From CAITYL01 sp041651315 (GTDB lineage: Bacteria > Verrucomicrobiota > Lentisphaeria > Oligosphaerales > CAITYL01): 11,029 nt of DNA. The notes beneath the pieces are model-generated. The model saw nothing but the letters and a program-made list of their open reading frames with translations. It did not search any database and had not been told where the DNA came from. Made by a program: the position numbers and the translations under genes. The DNA lies in NCBI GenBank assembly GCA_041651315.1, contig JBAZJM010000146.1:1-11029 (forward strand), given 5' to 3'. Within the stretch, counting starts at the first letter, position 1; each line of letters starts with the position of its first letter. Of the stretch, positions 6,989 through 11,029 are shown one piece after another.

Positions 6989-7088
6989 CTGAAGGGGCGT
7001 TTCATGAAACGGGCCTTCAGCCCTCATTTGCTCCTAATCGCCAACCTGGGGCGTTGCCCAGGCTATTATAAAATCGGGCCGTTGGCCC
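6989..7088. repeat. Cluster of three hairpins in the GH2-pseudopilin gap
   Basis: Three inverted repeats follow one another: 6989-7003 with 7006-7020 (13 paired bases with a G-G/G-G internal mismatch, centre AT); CCTGGG (7045-7050) with CCCAGG (7057-7062), 6-nt loop; and GGGCC (7076-7080) with GGCCC (7084-7088), 3-nt loop. On the minus strand the third hairpin is followed by GATTTTATAATAG, which could act as a weak terminator for the pseudopilin operon and also contains a perfect TATAAT (7070-7065) without a matching -35 box. The rest of the 6891-7181 gap shows only an 8-bp inverted pair, GAAAAACC/GGTTTTTC, near 7115 and 7176. The cluster resembles dispersed intergenic palindromes known in several phyla; that likeness is from memory. 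Confidence 0.55.
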
Positions 7089-7181
7089 TGCCTATACACC
7101 GGTCACGGCACGTTCGAAAAACCTTAATCCGATGGCGATGCACAATCCACCACGAGGCCATTGCCGGTCACTCGCGGTTTT

Positions 7182-7982
7182 TCAATGATAGGTATAGGCG
7201 CCATCCATCGCCCAGGTCACGCGGACCGCCAATGGACTCTTGGACAACTCCACGGCATCCTGCCGGCCGACGTGCCCGTCAACAAAGCCGGTGTTGGCGC
7301 GGTTGTTGTGCAGGGTATAGACATAGGTGCCCTGCCCGCAATCAGTGTCCGGCGCAAACATGAAGAAATCGGTGGTCAGATTTTGCGAGGTGTCGGCCAA
7401 CAGGAAAAACTGAGCCGGGCTCGGCACCTTCTCCAATTGATAATAGACGCCGGAACCCTGATACCCATTGCTCGTCCAGAAAACACTCGCATACTTGCTG
7501 GCCGCCCAAGTGTCATAAGAAACGTCATACATCCCGTAGCAGTACCAGCGCACATCCATCCAGGGTGATGAACTGGAGTTGATGGTTTTGTTGGCCGGGC
7601 AGTTGAACACCTTGGAACGGAACGGAAGGTATTCGGCGCTGGAGCCGGGGTCAGACCAGCCGCCGGACAGCGTGTCACGCCACATGTCCCACCAGTTGTT
7701 GCCCTTGTTCAGCACCCAGCCGTTGTAATCGCCGGCGTACAACGAAAAGGCGAGCATGATCTGCTTCTGATTATTGACGCAAGCGGCGGCCTTGGCCGTG
7801 TCCCTGGCCTTACCGAGGGACGGCAGCAACATGGCGGCCAAAATAGCGATAATGGCAATCACCACCAACAGTTCGATCAAGGTGAACCTTGATCGAACGT
7901 GCCTTCGCCCGTCGTCGCGGCTCGGAACTACGGCTGGGCAGGCCAGCTGTTTGACCACAGCAAAACAATGTCGGCTTTTCAT
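7182..7982 (-). CDS. Pseudopilin-like protein with H-x9-DG motif
   Basis: The 266-residue product carries the type IV pilin/type II secretion N-terminus: FTLIELLVVIAIIAIL starting at residue 33, with the conserved Glu at +5 (E37), followed by an alpha-helical stretch (AAMLLPSLGKARDTAKAAACVNNQ). Prepilin peptidase would cut before F33. Near the C-terminus H225-x9-D235-G236 (LHNNRANTGFVDGH) is the H-x9-DG signature common in very large PVC-group pseudopilin families. The globular body is rich in Trp and Tyr (NNWWDMW, WMDVRWYCYGMYD). The leader of 32 residues is long for a prepilin, and residue -1 is Arg, not the usual Gly or Ala. The ATG at 7982 is preferred over the in-frame ATG at 7997, which overlaps the upstream stop as ATGA, because GGGAG lies 5 nt before 7982. 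Its role in assembly or surface display beside the hydrolases is unknown. Confidence 0.85.
   Translation of the reverse strand: MKSRHCFAVVKQLACPAVVPSRDDGRRHVRSRFTLIELLVVIAIIAILAAMLLPSLGKARDTAKAAACVNNQKQIMLAFSLYAGDYNGWVLNKGNNWWDMWRDTLSGGWSDPGSSAEYLPFRSKVFNCPANKTINSSSSPWMDVRWYCYGMYDVSYDTWAASKYASVFWTSNGYQGSGVYYQLEKVPSPAQFFLLADTSQNLTTDFFMFAPDTDCGQGTYVYTLHNNRANTGFVDGHVGRQDAVELSKSPLAVRVTWAMDGAYTYH
7871..7898. repeat. 28-bp palindrome inside the pseudopilin gene at the processing site
   Basis: Two perfect 13-bp arms (7871-7883 and 7886-7898) are separated by GA. On the minus strand the palindrome encodes the residues from V29 through E37, so it spans the prepilin cleavage site. Such a long perfect inverted repeat inside coding sequence is unlikely by chance and would form a strong hairpin in the mRNA about 85-115 nt after the start codon. 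Confidence 0.8.
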
Positions 7983-7987
7983 CGTGT

Positions 7988-7992
7988 CTCCC
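7988..7992 (-). promoter_or_regulatory. Ribosome-binding site GGGAG deciding the pseudopilin start
   Basis: GGGAG on the minus strand sits 5 nt before the ATG at 7982, directly after the TGA stop (7996-7994) of the upstream hydrolase gene. Termination and re-initiation are therefore likely to be coupled. Confidence 0.55.
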
Positions 7993-7993
7993 G

Positions 7994-10468
7994 TCATGGC
8001 CTCAGGACCAGCCAGTTATAGGTTTGCGGGTTTTTCTGCGCGACAATGCCGTCGCCCCAGGCCAGATATTTCCGCTCCCCGCCGTCGCAGTCGTTGATCA
8101 CCAGAGAGAAGCCGATCACCGTCCCCGCCGTCAGTTCCGGCAAGTCCACCGCCTTGACCGGCAGGGTGATCCGATACACCGTCCGCTCCCCGCGCCGTTC
8201 AATCTGCGCCGTGGCGCCGGACAGCAGGCCGGGATCGGCGCGTTTTTGGGCGGAGTGCCGGTAGACCTTCGGCCCGGCCTTGGTCAGCGCCACCGTCAAC
8301 TCGGTAAAGGTTTGGGGAATGGGGCCGTCCTTGGGCAGCGCCTGCAGCGCCAACTGCAATGAATCGCCGCGCCACAGATCCGTGTCGCTGAAGGTTTGGG
8401 AATGAATATCGTCGGTCACCGTCACGGTCAGATACAGATGCCCGGCATTCCATTGGGCATGGAAGGAACCGGCCAGGTCATCGGCGGTCCCCGCCTTGTC
8501 AGCCTGCACGGTCAAGTCATCCACCACGATCCGACCCGACCCGACAAATGAGGTGGCGCCTTCGAGTACCACGGCATCGAAGGCCAGGGGGAGGTGCATC
8601 TTGCCGTCGTTGGCGCCGTCCCAATGCGATGAGGCGGGCCGGCCCAAGTCCAGGGCGCAACATTTCCAGCCCCGCCAGTCTACGGCGCCCAAGTAATAAC
8701 TGAAGTACTGCCCTGTGCCGTCCACCAGCCGGAACCACAGCGAAAGGCCGGAACCGTCCCCGAACACGCGCAGCGACAATTGTTTTGCCCCCGGCGGCAA
8801 CGGCAGCCGTTTCGCGTAATCGCAGGTATTGAGGGCACTTTTGACGCCAGTGAAGTCATAGGCCAGTTCCGCCGCGCCCTTGCCCACGGCCACCGGTTCC
8901 GCTACCGCGCGGATGGCGGTCTTCGCACCGTGATGGCTGCCGCCAATCTGCCAGCCCTGAACCGTCTCGAAATCATCCAGCGTGGTTACGGCCGTGGGAC
9001 GTCCCGGCGCCACTTCCACCTCGTTCACGGAGGCTCGCGCCGCCAGCGGCGTGGCAAACGCCATGGCCGCCGGCAGATGCAGGGTCTGCTTGGTGGGGCG
9101 TTTGGCTTCCGGGAACTCCTGGCGCCGGATGCCGTTGGGCAGCACCGACACCCCCCGCAAGTCGCCGGAGAGCAGCCATGGCGTCTCCGTCACCGTGACC
9201 ACCATCCGGTTGGCGGCCTTGGCCTCATCCAGCCATGCCGGCGTCCCCCATGCACGCCGGACCGGCACGCCCGTGCCAACCTTCTGCAACAACAACGGCG
9301 TGGGTTGGCTCCGGTCGGTCTGCAGGGTGATGCGCCAGCGATCATCGTCATGAGCGCTCCACAATGCCCACACCTCAGCCCCGTCGGGACGCTGGTAGCG
9401 CACGATCCAAATCTCGGGATCAGCGGTCGGCACCCGGCCCAAATACCGGCCGTTGGCCACCAGGCCGGCCACATCACGCAAGGTGAACCAGGCCGGCTTG
9501 GGGGTCATGGACACGTCAAGCAAACCAAAGCTATACTCCGCGTTCAAATAGTCCATGCCGTCATCCTGCAAGTCGTAGTAATAAATCCCCTTCAACCGCG
9601 ACACGGTCGGCGCCAGCAGGTACATCCGCGCCACATAGGCCGCCGCCCGTTCGGGCGCGGTGCCGTCGGCCGCGACATGGGTCGGCCAGGAAGTTTCCGT
9701 GACATAAAACGGGATGCGCCGCTGCGGACTGGCCTTGGCCAACGCCAAATCAACCGTACGAACCCACTCGATCCAGCCTTCCGGCAGATAACGCCCGCTG
9801 CCGGCATTGTAGGGATAGCCATGAATGGACACACCGTCGAGATAGTTCAGCCCACCCAATTCAATGATGCGGTCCAGATAATCCCCGATCATCCAGCCGC
9901 CAATCACCTCACAGGTGGGGTCCACCGCCTTGAGGCGCGGATAAACCTTTTTGATCAGGGCCACGTAATTCTCGGGCGTCTGCCCCTGGGCCTTGGCGGC
10001 CGGAATCCCCAGATACCCGCCCCACTCGTTCCAAATTTCGTACCGGTGCACCCGTCCCTTGAAATGACGCGCCACGGATTCGGCATATCGGGCATAGCCT
10101 TCCAACGAGTCGGGGGTCACCGGTGAACCGTTGTCATTGTAAAAGCCGTTGCCATAGGTAAGATCCAGCAGCGGCGCGACACCGGCCTGGATCGCCTGCT
10201 GCACATACCGTTCATAGGCCTCCGGCACCGCCAGCCGCCCTTTTTCCTTCTCCACCTCCCCCCAATACACCTCGTCGCGCAGGGAATTAATCCCCGCCTG
10301 CCGGGCCAGGCTGATCAGTTCCGTCTGCGGCTCGCGCATCTGCCCCAGATGGGTGCAGATGCCGACCGTAAAGCCGCCGGTTGCTGGCAGCGGCGACGGT
10401 TCCGCCGCCGCAGTCAACCCCGCCACCAGACAAGAAGACAATAGAAAACGTTGGGAAGGCAAAAACAT
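7994..10468 (-). CDS. Secreted GH39/PslG-like clan GH-A hydrolase with C-terminal CBM-type domains
   Basis: The product is 824 residues. Residues 1-22 form a signal peptide (LLSSCLVAGLTAAA). A TIM barrel covers about 30-330: INSLRDEVYWGEVEKEKG, then LLDLTYGNGFYND (the D-x-x-YGN pattern known in PslG-type GH39 enzymes), the acid/base E148 in YEIWNEW, SIHGYPY, and the nucleophile candidate E258 in FYVTETSW. A beta-rich region follows to about 490. About 498-650 (DDFETVQGW ... GRIVVDDLTV) looks like a CBM11/CIA30-type beta-sandwich, and about 655-824 (HAQWNAGHLYLTVTVTDD ... DSLQLAL) like a CBM9/DOMON domain. The enzyme probably cuts internal or terminal glycosidic bonds of an extracellular polysaccharide; the exact substrate and GH family (39 against a 5-like family) are not certain. 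It sits 52 nt after the GH36-like gene and overlaps or abuts the pseudopilin gene. Confidence 0.82.
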   Translation of the reverse strand: MFLPSQRFLLSSCLVAGLTAAAEPSPLPATGGFTVGICTHLGQMREPQTELISLARQAGINSLRDEVYWGEVEKEKGRLAVPEAYERYVQQAIQAGVAPLLDLTYGNGFYNDNGSPVTPDSLEGYARYAESVARHFKGRVHRYEIWNEWGGYLGIPAAKAQGQTPENYVALIKKVYPRLKAVDPTCEVIGGWMIGDYLDRIIELGGLNYLDGVSIHGYPYNAGSGRYLPEGWIEWVRTVDLALAKASPQRRIPFYVTETSWPTHVAADGTAPERAAAYVARMYLLAPTVSRLKGIYYYDLQDDGMDYLNAEYSFGLLDVSMTPKPAWFTLRDVAGLVANGRYLGRVPTADPEIWIVRYQRPDGAEVWALWSAHDDDRWRITLQTDRSQPTPLLLQKVGTGVPVRRAWGTPAWLDEAKAANRMVVTVTETPWLLSGDLRGVSVLPNGIRRQEFPEAKRPTKQTLHLPAAMAFATPLAARASVNEVEVAPGRPTAVTTLDDFETVQGWQIGGSHHGAKTAIRAVAEPVAVGKGAAELAYDFTGVKSALNTCDYAKRLPLPPGAKQLSLRVFGDGSGLSLWFRLVDGTGQYFSYYLGAVDWRGWKCCALDLGRPASSHWDGANDGKMHLPLAFDAVVLEGATSFVGSGRIVVDDLTVQADKAGTADDLAGSFHAQWNAGHLYLTVTVTDDIHSQTFSDTDLWRGDSLQLALQALPKDGPIPQTFTELTVALTKAGPKVYRHSAQKRADPGLLSGATAQIERRGERTVYRITLPVKAVDLPELTAGTVIGFSLVINDCDGGERKYLAWGDGIVAQKNPQTYNWLVLRP

Positions 10469-10479
10469 GTTATACCTTA

Positions 10480-10496
10480 TAGTTGTTTGTAGTTGT
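10480..10496. promoter_or_regulatory. Short direct repeat upstream of the GH39-like gene
   Basis: TAGTTGT occurs twice with a period of 10 nt (10480-10486 and 10490-10496) in the 52-nt gap, one helical turn apart. On the minus strand TATAAG (10481-10476) lies 7 nt before the ATG at 10468, which would allow a nearly leaderless transcript, but no matching -35 box is seen. AAGG before the ATG is the only ribosome-binding candidate. Confidence 0.2.
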
Positions 10497-10520
10497 CGGT
10501 CGCGATGTCACGTTTTTATT

Positions 10521-11029
10521 TCAAGCAGATTTCCGATGATAGAAGAACAACCGGGACTCACGCCGTGAGAGCAATTCCACGGCTACGCCTTCCGTGGCCA
10601 GCGCGGCTCCAGAAACCGTACGCGTTTTCCCGCCGTCGCGATCATCCAGCTCGTATTCCGCATCGGTTGCAACGCCTTGCAACGGGAACCGTATTTTTTC
10701 AATATTGCTTTCGCGCTTGCGGAAGACCAGCAGCAGACCACCATCAAGGTCAGGGCGGTGGAACTGATACGCGCTCCAGTCCTTGAACGAGTCGCTCTGT
10801 TCCAGCAAGGGATAGAAGTCGCCGGAAAAATAGGCTTTTGCCCGATGGAATTCGTCCAGCCGGTCACGCAGCCACTGACATGGGTAGTTCCGGTCGCCGA
10901 GGGACCACTCACCGGCGAACAGGCGCGTAACGACCACACCGCCTGCCAGGGCGCTGCGAAAGTGATAAGTGTCGACCGGCTGCTTCACTTCCGTGCCAAA
11001 CGAAAACTGCGGCAACCAAAGCGACAAAC
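10521..11029 (-). CDS. GH36-like alpha-galactosidase, C-terminal fragment
   Basis: The frame enters from the right edge without a start codon, so only about the last 169 residues are visible. They resemble the end of GH36 alpha-galactosidases: LWLPQFSFGT, YHFRSALAGGVVVTRLF, a helix (CQWLRDRLDEFHRAKAYF) leading to SGDFYPLLEQS, then WSAYQFHRPDLDGGLLLVFRKRES, and a beta-domain ending FPLQGVATDAEYELDDRDGG (cut here) and GVAVELLSRRESRLFFY. Enzymes of this family remove alpha-galactosyl side groups. The catalytic aspartates lie upstream, off the window, so activity cannot be judged, and related clan GH-D families or an uncharacterised melibiase-like group are possible. It is the first visible gene of the operon with the GH39-like and pseudopilin genes. 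Confidence 0.65.
   Translation of the reverse strand, partial: LSLWLPQFSFGTEVKQPVDTYHFRSALAGGVVVTRLFAGEWSLGDRNYPCQWLRDRLDEFHRAKAYFSGDFYPLLEQSDSFKDWSAYQFHRPDLDGGLLLVFRKRESNIEKIRFPLQGVATDAEYELDDRDGGKTRTVSGAALATEGVAVELLSRRESRLFFYHRKSA

Noticed and set aside
8780..10126. 448-residue plus-strand open frame
   Set aside because: Antisense shadow of the GH39-like gene.
1..11029. CRISPR array, tRNA, rRNA, phage or toxin-antitoxin genes
   Set aside because: I found no regularly spaced repeats, no RNA gene signature and no such protein motifs on either strand.

Overview
The window looks like a chromosomal stretch from an uncultured or little-studied member of the PVC group, most likely Lentisphaerota/Victivallales or Kiritimatiellota. 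This rests on three things: a pseudopilin with the FTLIELLVVIAIIAIL N-terminus and the C-terminal H-x9-DG motif; a PEP-CTERM surface protein ending in an IPEP motif, a hydrophobic segment and an Arg cluster; and many secreted glycoside hydrolases with CBM9-like modules. The assignment is inferred from protein style, not from a marker gene. All seven supported genes lie on the minus strand, and the long plus-strand reading frames are antisense shadows of GC-rich genes.

Layout in transcription order, from the right edge to the left edge. (a) 11029-10521 is the C-terminal end of a GH36-like alpha-galactosidase. After 52 nt comes 10468-7994, a secreted GH39/PslG-like clan GH-A hydrolase with two C-terminal carbohydrate-binding-type domains. 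A pseudopilin (7982-7182) follows directly, its ribosome-binding site next to the upstream stop. These three probably form one operon. (b) A 291-nt gap holds a cluster of three hairpins. (c) 6890-4902 is a short GH2 beta-mannosidase-like enzyme with both catalytic glutamates and no signal peptide. (d) A 504-nt gap holds a 212-bp foldback element, a possible terminator and a possible promoter with a palindromic operator. (e) 4397-3756 is a small PEP-CTERM protein, visibly more AT-rich than its neighbours. (f) A second, unrelated 178-bp foldback element fills almost the whole next gap. (g) 3561-2635 is a secreted DUF4380-like (mutarotase-fold) protein. (h) 2624 to the left edge is a secreted protein of more than 874 residues, with an N-terminal CBM9-like domain and a DUF6067/GH123-like hydrolase region. 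It stays open for the whole stretch because it runs off the window.

Taken together this looks like a polysaccharide-degradation locus. The beta-mannosidase-like, alpha-galactosidase-like and clan GH-A enzymes would fit a galactosylated mannan, but substrate is inference. No transporter, SusC/D pair, exosortase or regulator is visible. The least ordinary features are non-coding: two different foldback elements bracketing the PEP-CTERM gene, one of them with paired compensatory base changes between its two arms, and a 28-bp palindrome placed exactly on the prepilin processing site of the pseudopilin gene. I see no tRNA, rRNA, CRISPR array or transposase.
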